This document shows positions 26,667 through 34,970 of a DNA stretch of 42,447 nt, piece by piece. The number at the start of each line of letters is the position of its first letter. Position 1 is the first letter of the stretch. A program made the translations under genes and the position numbers. Source of the DNA: Pirellulales bacterium (lineage in GTDB: Bacteria > Planctomycetota > Planctomycetia > Pirellulales > Thermoguttaceae); contig JADLEL010000054.1 of NCBI GenBank assembly GCA_020846145.1, forward strand, positions 1 to 42,447, in the 5' to 3' direction. The notes beneath the pieces were generated by a model, which searched no databases, was not told where the DNA came from, and was given only the letters and a program-made list of their open reading frames with translations.

Positions 26667-27251
26667 ATGCCCCTCATTCCCTACGTCATCGAAAAGAGCG
26701 GCCGCGAAGAGCGGGCGATGGACATCTACAGCCGCCTCTTGAAGGACCGCATCGTCTTTCTCGGCTCCCAAGTCAACGACGAAGTCGCCAACGCCATCGT
26801 CGCCCAACTGCTCTTTCTGCAATCGGAAGATCCCAAGGCCGACGTCCACATGTACATCAATTCGCCGGGCGGCAGCATTTCGGCCGGCCTGGCCATCTAC
26901 GACACCATGCAGTTCATCAACTGCGAAGTGGCCACCTATTGCGTCGGCCAGTGCGCCTCGATGGGTGCGGTGCTGCTGGCCGCCGGCACGGCCGGCAAGC
27001 GCAAGGCGCTGCCGAACTCGCGGATCATGATCCACCAGCCGCTGGCCGGCATGGAAGGCACGGCCGAGGAAATCCTGATCCACGCCAAGGAGTTCCTCAA
27101 AGTCAAGGAAAAACTCAACCGCATCCTCATCAAGCACACCGGCCACCCGCTGGAAAAGATCGAAAAAGACACCGACCGCGACCGTTTCATGTCGGCCGAA
27201 GAAGCCCTGGCCTACGGCCTGATCGATCACATCATCGAACACGCCGGGTAA
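26667..27251 (+). CDS. clpP2: ClpP protease subunit, canonical
   Basis: A 194-residue ClpP with standard motifs: [10 protein letters not shown] at 65-74, Ser98 in CASMGA, His123 in MIHQP, Asp172 in [13 protein letters not shown]. It hydrolyses unfolded proteins fed by a Clp ATPase (ClpX or ClpA/C). The initiator ATG lies 12 bases after AAGGAG. It is the third gene after tig and clpP1 on one strand, and likely co-transcribed, though a heptad hairpin intervenes. A palindromic repeat rather than clpX follows. Confidence 0.94.
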   Translation: MPLIPYVIEKSGREERAMDIYSRLLKDRIVFLGSQVNDEVANAIVAQLLFLQSEDPKADVHMYINSPGGSISAGLAIYDTMQFINCEVATYCVGQCASMGAVLLAAGTAGKRKALPNSRIMIHQPLAGMEGTAEEILIHAKEFLKVKEKLNRILIKHTGHPLEKIEKDTDRDRFMSAEEALAYGLIDHIIEHAG

Positions 27252-27268
27252 ATTCGACGACCGGATTT

Positions 27269-27369
27269 CGTTTAGCCCGGAGCCGGCGGCGACGGCGATT
27301 TCACGCAGGCATCGAGCTACTTTGCCCATTTCTCGCAAATCGCCGTCGCCGCCGGCTCCGGGCTAAACG
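27269..27369. repeat. CGTTTAGCCCGGAGCC palindrome, copy 2
   Basis: CGTTTAGCCCGGAGCCGGCG pairs with CGCCGGCTCCGGGCTAAACG across 101 bp, with AAATCGCCGTCGCC and GGCGACGGCGATTT as inner arms. It lies 17 bases after clpP2 and could stop its transcription. Confidence 0.8.
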
Positions 27370-27391
27370 ATTTCTGGAATTTGCCTTCTAA

Positions 27392-27492
27392 CCGGGATTA
27401 TTCATCAACATCGTAGATGCGGCATCCTGCCGCATTTTAGGCAAAAGCGGCAAGATGCCGCTTCTACAAATCGCTTTTATGAATAATGCGGT
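27392..27492. repeat. CCGGGATTATTCA element, copy 3
   Basis: A full-length 101-bp copy with paired GTAG hairpins (ATGCGGCA/TGCCGCAT and AAGCGGCA/TGCCGCTT). The outer arms are CCGGGATTATTCA and TGAATAATGCGG, the latter diverged at its end. Confidence 0.78.
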
Positions 27493-27587
27493 CTAACCCC
27501 CCCAATGACCTTCCATTGACCTCTTCTCCATATATTGCTATTCTCCCGCCCGATTATTGGTATTCAAATTTCCCTCGCGAGGTTGCC

Positions 27588-28745
27588 ATGAAAATCTGGC
27601 CCATCGCCGCGATCGGACTGACCTGTCTGCTCATCGCGGGCTGTCGCACCGATCCCGCCATTCAACTCCTCGAGCGCGACAACCGCCGGCTCGAAGATGA
27701 AATTTACCGATTGCGCGCCTGTGTCGAAGATTACGAATCGGGCATGATTCCGACCGGCGCGGAAGTCGCTAGCACGAAATCCTCGCGCCCCCGGGAGCGG
27801 GACGAAGATCGGGAATCGCCCGCCGCCGCGCCGCGCAATCGCGATCTGCCGTCCGGCGCGGCGACCACGCCGCCTTCGGTGGAAATCGAGCTTGCGCCCG
27901 AAAACGAAGTTCCGGGAATCAAGAGTCGCACCAACCGCCCTCCGGCGCATTCGCCCGCGCCGGCGAAAGCGCCCGCCGCATTCGATCCGCCGCGAAACTC
28001 CCGCGCGATGCCCGCCGCCGAGCCGGCCGGTCCCGCTTTAGGCGGAGCTTCCGAAGAGGAGCCGATTCCGCCCGGCGTACCCGCCGAGAACATGTCCTAC
28101 GTCCCTCCGCCCAAGGGCGACAGTTTCAAGGCGGTGCAGATCGTGCTGCACAATCCGCTTTGCACGGCTTCCGAGCGCGACGGCATCCGCGTGGTCTTCG
28201 AGCCGCGCGACCGGCTCGATCGCCGCGTCGATGCGGCGGCCGACGTGAGCATCGTGCTCATCGATCCGTCGTTGGTTCCGCGCGGATCGAAGATCACTCC
28301 GCCCGAAGCGCGGATCGCGCGTTGGGACTTCCCCGCCGACGCCGTGGCCTCGATGTTCCGCGGCACGAGCGCGGGCAAGGTGATTTCCATCGAAGCTCCC
28401 TGGCCCGGCGCGGCGCCGATGCGGAATAAACTGCTGCTCTTCGTGCGCTACACGACCCGCGACGGCCGCAAACTGGTCGCCGGCAATTTGCCGATCGTCA
28501 TCGCGCGTTCCCAGGATCGTACGGCGCGTGCCGAGCCGCCCGAACGCTTGCAGCCCGTCCCGGAGGAAACCTCGGGACCGACATTGTCCCGCGAAGAACC
28601 ACCGCCCCGGACCTCCGCGGAAGAAGCCGCGCCACTCGAATCGGCAGCTCTTCCGCCGGAAGTTCGCCGCGACTCCGCGCGCACCGCGACCCGCGAGAAC
28701 GCTCCCCGCCTGCAACGCCCCGTCTGGTCGCCGGAAAGACGTTAG
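27588..28745 (+). CDS. Lipoprotein with N-terminal coiled coil
   Basis: A 385-residue predicted lipoprotein, start at ATG 27588 with GAGG six bases upstream. The lipobox is LIAGC with Cys19 as the lipid-modified residue. Residues 25-48 form a short coiled coil (LLERDNRRLEDEIYRLRACVEDYE). A disordered Pro/Glu/Arg-rich section spans 55-175, and a beta-rich domain spans about 185-310 (AVQIVLHNPLCTASERDGIRV, VVFEPRDRLDRRVDAAADVS). It then returns to a Pro-rich tail. No family recognised; a structural envelope role is inferred. Confidence 0.7.
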   Translation: MKIWPIAAIGLTCLLIAGCRTDPAIQLLERDNRRLEDEIYRLRACVEDYESGMIPTGAEVASTKSSRPRERDEDRESPAAAPRNRDLPSGAATTPPSVEIELAPENEVPGIKSRTNRPPAHSPAPAKAPAAFDPPRNSRAMPAAEPAGPALGGASEEEPIPPGVPAENMSYVPPPKGDSFKAVQIVLHNPLCTASERDGIRVVFEPRDRLDRRVDAAADVSIVLIDPSLVPRGSKITPPEARIARWDFPADAVASMFRGTSAGKVISIEAPWPGAAPMRNKLLLFVRYTTRDGRKLVAGNLPIVIARSQDRTARAEPPERLQPVPEETSGPTLSREEPPPRTSAEEAAPLESAALPPEVRRDSARTATRENAPRLQRPVWSPERR

Positions 28746-28750
28746 CCGCT

Positions 28751-28838
28751 TGTTGAAAAAGGGGACAGGCACGACGCTTCAATCTTTTTTCAGCGGGAAT
28801 TCCGGCATTTGGCTCCGTGCCAGTCCCCTTTTTCAACA
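28751..28838. repeat. TGTTGAAAAAGGGGACAGG palindrome
   Basis: TGTTGAAAAAGGGGACAGGC pairs with GCCAGTCCCCTTTTTCAACA (one mismatch region) across 88 bp, starting five bases after the lipoprotein stop. A related, weaker palindrome lies at 41484-41565. Confidence 0.75.
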
Positions 28839-28906
28839 GGACGCCAATGCTCCGATTCCGATCTTCGATCCTGTGAAACGCAGTCGGAGAACTGTAAACT
28901 AATTAA

Positions 28907-29773
28907 ATGGTCGCCTCGAACCAATACCTCCAAAACATCATCGCCGCGTTCCGGAACGCCGCGGAGGCCAACTTGGCTACCCCCGGCAGGGTGGGCAACG
29001 TCGTAGTCCTCACGCCCGATCTGGCCGACGAAGTGATGGTTACGGGCGATCTGCACGGACATCGGAAAAACTTCAACCGGATCAGGAAAATCGCCGCCCT
29101 TTCGGCCCATCCCCGCCGGCATCTGATCCTCCAGGAAGTCTGCCACGGCGGGCCGACCTATCCGCAAAACGGCGGCTGCATGTCGCACGCCCTACTGGAA
29201 GACGTGGCCCTGCTCAAGGTCGAGTTCCCCGACCGCGTGCATTTCCTGCTCGGAAATCACGAACTCGCCGAAATGACCGATTACCCGATCCAGAAAAGCA
29301 AGGCGATGCTCAATCTGCTCTTCCGCTTGGGCTTGCAGCAGATGTACGGCGAAGCGACCGACGACGTCCGCGCGGCGTTCATTCCCTTCCTGCAAACCTG
29401 CCCCTTGGCGGTGCGGCTGCCCCACGGAGTATTCATCTCGCACAGCATTCCCGAATTCTGCGACGCCCGCGGGTTCGACGCCAGCGTCTTCGAGCGGGAA
29501 ATCGCTTATGCCGAGTATTTCGAGCGATCGGGCGTGTTCCAGTTGGTCTGGGGACGCGATTACCGCCGGCTCAACGCCCAGGCCTTCGCCAAACTGGTCG
29601 GCGCGCGAGTGCTGATCAACGGCCACGAACCTTGCCACGAAGGCTTCGTCGCCCCGAACGACGTGCAGATTATCCTCGATTGCTGCGGCGAGAAGGCCGC
29701 TTATGTGATGCTTCCTTTGAACCAAGAACTGACTCACGACGAAATCATGGAACGCGTACGGAGACTCGAATAG
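28907..29773 (+). CDS. Calcineurin-like metallophosphoesterase
   Basis: A 288-residue phosphoesterase. Metal-binding motifs: GDLHGH at residues 47-52, GNHE at 116-119, SHS in HGVFISHSIPEF and GHEPC in VLINGHEPCHEG. The usual second motif GDxVDRG is not obvious; LQEVCHGGP occupies that place (75-83), so the metal site may differ. It belongs near the PPP-type/ApaH-like phosphatases and may act on phosphoproteins or nucleotides; a partner for the Ser/Thr kinase is possible but unproven. No Shine-Dalgarno is clear. Confidence 0.8.
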   Translation: MVASNQYLQNIIAAFRNAAEANLATPGRVGNVVVLTPDLADEVMVTGDLHGHRKNFNRIRKIAALSAHPRRHLILQEVCHGGPTYPQNGGCMSHALLEDVALLKVEFPDRVHFLLGNHELAEMTDYPIQKSKAMLNLLFRLGLQQMYGEATDDVRAAFIPFLQTCPLAVRLPHGVFISHSIPEFCDARGFDASVFEREIAYAEYFERSGVFQLVWGRDYRRLNAQAFAKLVGARVLINGHEPCHEGFVAPNDVQIILDCCGEKAAYVMLPLNQELTHDEIMERVRRLE

Positions 29774-29780
29774 CGGTGAA

Positions 29781-29972
29781 GGGATAGGGGATAGGGGATA
29801 ATGGTTACTTGTTACCACGCTCCGCGTGGGAACACGGATTTCAGGACGCTCCTGCGTCCGATGTGCAGATGCATAATTTGCAACAGGTTAGCGATTCTGC
29901 GACGCAGGAGCGTCGCGGAATTGCGTTCCCACGCGGAGCGTGGGAACGAGGAATCCCTATCCCCTAATCCCT
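29781..29972. repeat. Heptad arms flanking a palindromic element (nested)
   Basis: GGGATAG heptads (29781-29800) and the complement CCCTATC/CCCTAAT (29954-29971) flank a separate palindrome (29815-29943) whose arms are CCACGCTCCGCGTGGGAAC and GTTCCCACGCGGAGCGTGG, with CTCCTGCGTC/GACGCAGGAG further in. One repeat type has apparently entered another. Confidence 0.75.
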
Positions 29973-29978
29973 TCCATT

Positions 29979-30218
29979 ATGCCCTCCCCGCCCCCGCGCA
30001 ACCGCTGGCAATTCAGCTTAGGCTCGCTGATGCTGTTCGTTACGCTCTTCGCCGTGCTGATGAGCGCGCTGGGCGGGATGATCCGCATCCAAGCGGGCGA
30101 AAAACTCGCCCTGCCCCACGCCTTCCTGATCATGGCCGTCGCCGCCCCGATGGGCATGGTGATCGTCATCAGCATCCTCCTCGCGCTGAAACGGTGGCGC
30201 GAGCGGCGAAAGAAGTGA
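29979..30218 (+). CDS. Small two-helix membrane protein
   Basis: A 79-residue protein. The start at ATG 29979 is chosen over one 39 bases upstream that lies in the palindrome. NRWQFSLGSLMLFVTLFAVLMS gives the RFSLxxLL-type opening common in many small planctomycete proteins, followed by a second helix (AFLIMAVAAPMGMVIVISILLAL) and a basic tail (KRWRERRKK). Function unknown. Confidence 0.7.
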   Translation: MPSPPPRNRWQFSLGSLMLFVTLFAVLMSALGGMIRIQAGEKLALPHAFLIMAVAAPMGMVIVISILLALKRWRERRKK

Positions 30219-30250
30219 GCGGTTGATTCTTTGCCCCAGAGGGGAAACGT

Positions 30251-30430
30251 AGTGTAGCCCAGGGGCGAAAGCCCCTGGATCGATGCCGAAATGTAAAATC
30301 AAAGCCCCGGAGGGGCGACATTTTTGACGAACATGCCCCGATGTCGTCCCACCGGGACTTGATAGAGGTTGCTGACTCCCACCCAGGACCTTACGGTCCT
30401 GGCTTTACGACTTTGCCCCTCCGGGGCAGT
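30251..30430. repeat. Cluster of GC-rich hairpins, no gene
   Basis: The 486-bp gap 30219-30704 has CCAGGGGCGAAAGCCCCTGG (30259-30278), GCCCCGGAGGGGC (about 30304-30316), CCAGGACCTTACGGTCCTGG (30383-30402) and GCCCCTCCGGGGC (about 30414-30426). The second and fourth are inverted relatives. Nothing coding is seen before the next gene's Shine-Dalgarno (CAGGAG). Confidence 0.6.
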
Positions 30431-30704
30431 TACGCTCCGGAAAGCGGATGGCAGGCATATTCCCCCCCATAGCAAAACTATGCCCCCTCTAAAAAGTTCT
30501 TAATTATCGCCATTTGCATCTTGTAATTTACGGGGGGGGTAAGCTGGATAAAGATGCGTTTTTTTATCGCAGTTTTCCAGCAATATGAGCGAGGCAGCGG
30601 CGCGACACCTAGCGACGTTTCGGGCAGATTCTTTTCCGGGTGTTTTTTCCTTTGTGTTTTTTTCCGTGTTAGTCCGCGCACATTTTCAAACAGGAGACTT
30701 GGCC

Positions 30705-31409
30705 ATGTTACGAGTGATCGAAATTATCGCCGTGTTTTGCATCGTGTGCTTCACCGGCATTGTTGGGAGCAATGCCGCATCAGTTCAGTGGCCGGTATCG
30801 GCGGGTGGTAATGGGCATTGGTATGAGGCGGTTCTTGCTGATACGCCCGTAAGTGTTGCCGGGCCGCAATTTATTGAGGGCGTATGGGTAACTGGCTATT
30901 CGGGCGGCATTACATGGACCGCCGCAAAGGATGCCTCAATGGCTGGCTGGTAGATATAAATTCCGCAGCAGAAAATGCTTTTGTTTACAGTCTCATAGAA
31001 GCGACCAACCATCCGGGATTCTGGTTTCCTGAGCTTGGCGGGGGAATCGGACTTGGGCCTTGGATTGGCGGATTTCAACCGGCGGATTCGCCGGAACCGG
31101 GAGGTAATTGGCAGTGGGTTACAGGCAGCGCCTTTACCGATGCTAATGGTACTCCCACTCAATACTCGAACTGGTTTACGGGATATCCCCAACCCCAAAA
31201 CCACTATCAGATAGTAGATTTTGGACCTTCCGAAGATGCGGTGCATTTTTTATGGTAATTCTCCTGGGTGGAATGATTATCCATCGTGGACGGTAACGAA
31301 TGGATATGTAATGGAATATGCGGTTCCCGAACCGTCCACCCTCGCCCTTCTCGGCATGAGCGCCCTCTCGCTGATTTATGTTTGGCGTCGGCGGAGCGGA
31401 GCGAGATAA
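30705..31409 (+). pseudogene. C-type-lectin-like PEP-CTERM protein, two frameshifts
   Basis: CAGGAG precedes ATG 30705. Read across two shifts it encodes one exported protein of about 235 residues: signal peptide (IEIIAVFCIVCFTGIVGSNAA), a C-type lectin-like domain (GGITWTAAKDASMAGW, then LVDINSAAENAFVYSLI, NWQWVTGSAF, HFYGNSPGWNDYPS), and a PEP-CTERM tail (VPEPSTLALLGMSALSLIYVWRRR). The first shift is at a GGCT-GGCT-GG tract near 30940-30952, where one more 4-bp unit (or one base) restores the frame. The second is in a T6 run near 31245-31250, where removing one T does so. Decay, phase variation or sequencing error could explain this. Confidence 0.8.
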
Positions 31410-31502
31410 CGGCATTCGAGAAAAGCCGAAGCATCAACGGGCCGCCTTTCGGGGCGGCCCGTTTTTGTTGGGCAATGCGTTTCGGCCAAAGGCCGAACCG
31501 TT
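31406..31502. repeat. 97-bp direct repeat, left copy
   Basis: It starts ATAACGGCATTCGAG over the lectin-like gene's stop and ends GGCCAAAGGCCGAACCGTT. It aligns without obvious length change to 32264-32360 on the other side of the toxin-antitoxin pair, roughly three-quarters identical by eye. Confidence 0.7.
31438..31467 (+). terminator. Terminator of the lectin-like PEP-CTERM gene
   Basis: CGGGCCGCC (31438-31446) pairs with GGCGGCCCG (31453-31461), followed by TTTTT. A classic intrinsic terminator. The corresponding hairpin in the right-hand direct repeat has a mismatched stem. Confidence 0.85.
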
Positions 31503-31564
31503 AATCCATCTAGCAGACCGGGATCGGAAGTCTTCGAGTGTGAAGAATGCGCCCCTTTAGTTTA

Positions 31565-31924
31565 TCACGAAGAAACGCCTTTATCGATCAACTCGATCAC
31601 CAATTCCTTGCCGACCGCATCGGCATAGCGGGTCAGCGTGTCGATGGTGGGATTCGGATTGACCGCGTTTTCCAATCGCGACAAATTGCCCTTTTCAATG
31701 CCGGTGCGCACCTTGATATCGGCCAGCGTCAGACCGAGTGCTTCTCGCGCGGTTTTCAAAACGCCGACGGCATTACGCAATCTTGCACGGCGGGCCATTG
31801 CGCTTCGCCCAAACGCCATGAGTTCCTCTTTTTCGCTTTCGATCTGCCGGCGAATCTCCGCATGGCGGATGCGTTCTTCTTCCGTTAGCGGTTTATTTAC
31901 ATTTCGAATTTTATGTTTAGCCAT
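31565..31924 (-). CDS. HTH (Xre-type) antitoxin
   Basis: A 119-residue protein. Residues 1-50 are a charged helical arm (PLTEEERIRHAEIRRQIES). Residues about 54-115 are a Cro/C1-type helix-turn-helix (LKTAREALGLTLADIKVRTG followed by IEKGNLSRLEN and PTIDTLTRYADAVGKELVI). The initiator follows GGAGGTGAAAC, a near-perfect ribosome site overlapping the stop of the upstream toxin-like gene, so translation is coupled. It likely neutralises that toxin and represses the operon (HigA-like). Confidence 0.85.
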   Translation of the reverse strand: MAKHKIRNVNKPLTEEERIRHAEIRRQIESEKEELMAFGRSAMARRARLRNAVGVLKTAREALGLTLADIKVRTGIEKGNLSRLENAVNPNPTIDTLTRYADAVGKELVIELIDKGVSS

Positions 31925-31927
31925 GTT

Positions 31928-32179
31928 TCACCTCCGGATTTCAAAAGCGGTTACAGGATACAAGGCATGTTCGTCGATCACTTCGTAAACGACGCAGATG
32001 TATCGCCCATCCGGCAAGCATCCTACCGCAATTGGACGCCCCGAAGTCCGGCTGATCCCGGTCTCTTCAGGATCCATTAAAATGGAATCGACTTCTTCCG
32101 GCGTCAAGCCGTTTTCGGAAATATGCGCTACATTGCCGTCCGGGTCTTCATAGTTCCAGAAAATATCATACCAAGGCAT
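31928..32179 (-). CDS. Small toxin-like protein of the HTH pair
   Basis: An 83-residue protein with AAGGA nine bases before its ATG. It shows NVAHISENGLTPEEVDSILMDP, then RPIAVGCLPDGRYICVVYEVID and ALYPVTAFEIRR. This layout of a helix bearing TPEEVD, followed by strands with GRYI.VVYE and YPVTA, is like compact RelE/BrnT-fold toxins. Its TGA stop is embedded in the antitoxin's ribosome site, three bases separating the two genes. Family assignment is inferred from layout and neighbour. Confidence 0.7.
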   Translation of the reverse strand: MPWYDIFWNYEDPDGNVAHISENGLTPEEVDSILMDPEETGISRTSGRPIAVGCLPDGRYICVVYEVIDEHALYPVTAFEIRR

Positions 32180-32238
32180 CTAACACGTCCTTATAAAGGT
32201 TATCATATATAACAACTTAAAGCAAGTGGAGAGTTCCG

Positions 32239-32360
32239 CGAATGCCGTTTTTATTCACACATTATAACGGCATTCGAGCGAAACCAAACCGCAAGGGATC
32301 GCCTTTCGGAGTGGCCCGTTTTTTTGGGGGGAGTACGTTTCAGCCAAAGGCCGAGCCGTT
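32239..32360. repeat. 97-bp direct repeat, right copy, with added inverted arm
   Basis: The direct repeat is 32264-32360. Just before it CGAATGCCGTT (32239-32249) is the complement of AACGGCATTCG within the repeat, adding a hairpin. The repeat pair brackets the toxin-antitoxin genes. Confidence 0.65.
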
Positions 32361-32476
32361 CCCCCTGTTTTTTCGGCGAATGTTTGGTCCGATGGACCGA
32401 AAAACCTGTTGGCGGCTCCTCCCGTTCCGCAGGGCGTTGCCATGAGCAAACGGCTGCCCCTTTGGGGCAGAAGGCG

Positions 32477-32508
32477 GTAGGGTGGGGCAAGTGCAGCGCG
32501 GACCCACC
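32477..32508. repeat. GTAG + GGTGGG hairpin, single unit
   Basis: Head GTAG, then GGTGGG pairing with CCCACC across GCAAGTGCAGCGCGGA. It belongs with the pair at 19391-19482. The gap 32180-32790 has no gene. Confidence 0.65.
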
Positions 32509-32676
32509 AATATCGAGACATAACTAACAATCAAATAACGAATTCGGGCAATCTGCGCAATATGCGACGCATTCTTTCGCTCTTGGATAATTCAACTGTA
32601 TTTGATAAAAGATAACCTCTTTCTTGCGCGCAAAATGGATTTTGACTGAATCGAAGCGAATCGGTTCCGCAGTTCC

Positions 32677-32741
32677 GTAGGTTATGCTTCAGCATAACGA
32701 AATGTTTACCGACACGGGAGTTATGCTGAAGCATAACCTAC
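32677..32741. repeat. GTAG + GTTATGC hairpin, inverted pair (copy 4)
   Basis: Units at 32677-32698 and 32720-32741 are exact reverse complements. They lie 49 bases ahead of the ABC exporter start. Confidence 0.85.
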
Positions 32742-32790
32742 GAACTACAAACTCATCATTCCTTCGATTGCCACGGATAGGTTACCCCGC

Positions 32791-34803
32791 ATGAATTTTT
32801 ACAAAGTCGTTCGGATGGCGCTTCGCCACAAGCTTGCCTTTGCCGCATCCATCTTTTGCGCGCTCGCGGTGGCGGCGCTCTGGGGACTGAATATCGGCGC
32901 CGTCTATCCCGTCGTGCAGGTCTTTTCCAAGGGCGACTCGATGCAAAAATGGATCGAGAACGAAATCGCCGCCGCCGGACTCTCCGCCGCCAAGCAAACC
33001 GCCGACCTCGCCGCGCTCCGCAAGCAATGGGCGCAAGTCCCGGAAAAAAACGAAGCCGAACGGCGAAAACTTAGCGCGAAAATCCTCAATGCCGAAGCGC
33101 GCCTGGAGGCCGAAAACAAAGCCCTGCATTATTATGGCAGACTCAAGCCGTGGATCGACGACTATTGTCCGAAAGACGCTTTCTCCACCTTGATTCTCGC
33201 GATCCTCGCGATTTTCGCGGGCACGCTCCTGAAGGATTTCTTCCTCATCTCCAACAGCATCCTCGTCGCCTGGATGTCGCAATTGGCCACCTTCAACCTG
33301 AGCAAGCTCTTCTACCGCCGCACCCTGCGGATGGATCTGGCCACCTTCGGCGAGGACGGCACCGCCGACCTCATGAGCCGCTTCACCAACGACATGAACC
33401 AGGTGGCCGGCGGATTGGATACGCTGCTGGGCAAACTCATCCGCGAGCCGCTGAAGATGATCTCCTGCCTGGTTCTGGCGGGCTGCATCAACTGGCGGTT
33501 GCTCCTGCTCTCCCTGCTCGTCGCGCCGATCTCCGCCGTCGCCGTCCGCTGGCTGGCGAAAACGCTCAAACGCGCCAATCGCCGCGCGATGGAAGGCATG
33601 GCCGTCATCTACACCACGCTCGAAGAGACCTTCCGCAGCATCAAGATCGTCAAGGCCTTCACCAATGAGCGGCAGGAGCGGAACCGCTACCACAAAAACG
33701 CCAAGCACTACCTGAAAAAGGCGATGAAAATCGCCGCCTACGATTCGCTCGTGCATCCGGTTACCGAGGTGATGGGCATCTTCTCGGTCTGCCTCGCACT
33801 CTCGGCCGGCGCGTGGATCGTGATCAACAACTCCACGCACCTGTTCGGCATTCGGCTCTGCGACCGGCCCATGGATTACCTCTCCCTGCTCCTGTTTTTC
33901 GGGCTGTTGGCGGGCGTCGCCGATCCGCTGCGGAAACTCTCCGACGTCTTCAGCCGCCTGCAAGCCGCCGCCGCCGCCTGCGACCGGATTTTCGCCCGGC
34001 TCGAACGCGAGCCGGCGATCCGCAATCCCGTGCATCCGCGCCCCTGCCCGCAACACCGCCAATCGCTGGAATTCGACAACGTGAGCTTCGCCTACGTGCC
34101 CGGCAAAACGGTGCTCGACGGCGTGAGTTTGAAAATCCGCGCCGGCGAGACGATCGCCATCGTCGGCCCGAACGGTTCGGGCAAGAGTACGCTGGCGCAC
34201 TTGATCCCGCGGTTCGCCGATCCTACGGCGGGGGAAATCCGCCTCGACGGCACGCCCATCAACCAAGTGCGGATCCGCGCGCTGCGGAGCCAGATCGGCA
34301 TCGTTACGCAAGAGACGTTGCTGTTCGACGACACGATCTACAACAACATCCGCTACGGCTCGCCGCACGCCACGCGGGAACAGGTGATCGCAGCGGCCAA
34401 GCAGGCCCACGCCCACCGCTTCATCGAAAATGAACTGCCCGACGGCTACGAAACCGTGGCCGGGGCGCTGGGCGGGAAACTATCGGGCGGGCAGCGGCAG
34501 CGGATTTCGCTCGCGCGGGCGATCCTCCGCAATCCGTCGATCCTCATTCTCGACGAAGCCACGAGCCAGGTCGATCTGCAGAGCGAACAAGCCATCCAAA
34601 AAGTGCTCGAAACCTTCGTCCGCGATCGCACTACGATCATCATCACGCACCGCCTCGCCATTCTCGCGCTGGCCGACCGGATCGTGGTCATGCAGGACGG
34701 CAAAATCGCCGACGTGGGTCGCCACGAAGAACTGGCCGCCCGCTGCGCGCTCTACCGCCGCCTCTACCAAATCCATTTCGACGACCTGCGGCAGACGGCT
34801 TAG
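32791..34803 (+). CDS. ABC exporter, fused permease and ATPase (MsbA-like)
   Basis: A 670-residue half-transporter. The membrane domain (residues 1-400) has a first helix at 15-40, then an unusual soluble insertion of about 90 residues (50-135, KNEAERRKLSAKILNAEARL), then the remaining helices. The ATPase domain has Walker A GPNGSGKST (about 459-467), signature LSGGQRQ (about 565), Walker B ILILDEA (about 584-590) and the H-loop THR (about 618). It would act as a homodimer exporting lipid, lipopolysaccharide or drugs. Substrate is unknown. The insertion, likely periplasmic or coiled-coil, is not in E. coli MsbA (582 residues). Confidence 0.93.
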   Translation: MNFYKVVRMALRHKLAFAASIFCALAVAALWGLNIGAVYPVVQVFSKGDSMQKWIENEIAAAGLSAAKQTADLAALRKQWAQVPEKNEAERRKLSAKILNAEARLEAENKALHYYGRLKPWIDDYCPKDAFSTLILAILAIFAGTLLKDFFLISNSILVAWMSQLATFNLSKLFYRRTLRMDLATFGEDGTADLMSRFTNDMNQVAGGLDTLLGKLIREPLKMISCLVLAGCINWRLLLLSLLVAPISAVAVRWLAKTLKRANRRAMEGMAVIYTTLEETFRSIKIVKAFTNERQERNRYHKNAKHYLKKAMKIAAYDSLVHPVTEVMGIFSVCLALSAGAWIVINNSTHLFGIRLCDRPMDYLSLLLFFGLLAGVADPLRKLSDVFSRLQAAAAACDRIFARLEREPAIRNPVHPRPCPQHRQSLEFDNVSFAYVPGKTVLDGVSLKIRAGETIAIVGPNGSGKSTLAHLIPRFADPTAGEIRLDGTPINQVRIRALRSQIGIVTQETLLFDDTIYNNIRYGSPHATREQVIAAAKQAHAHRFIENELPDGYETVAGALGGKLSGGQRQRISLARAILRNPSILILDEATSQVDLQSEQAIQKVLETFVRDRTTIIITHRLAILALADRIVVMQDGKIADVGRHEELAARCALYRRLYQIHFDDLRQTA

Positions 34804-34970
34804 ACTCGAAGCAACCTGCCGCAACTTCGTTTAATCGGCGTTCTCGGCCCCGGCGAAAGGCCGGCGAGACTCCCACGCCGCACGCGGTTTGCTCGGGGAG
34901 CGGATTTGTTCCTTCCGGCTTAACGAGCGGATTTTGAGGTTTTTCGGTCGTTTGCAGTATGTCCGACGTC

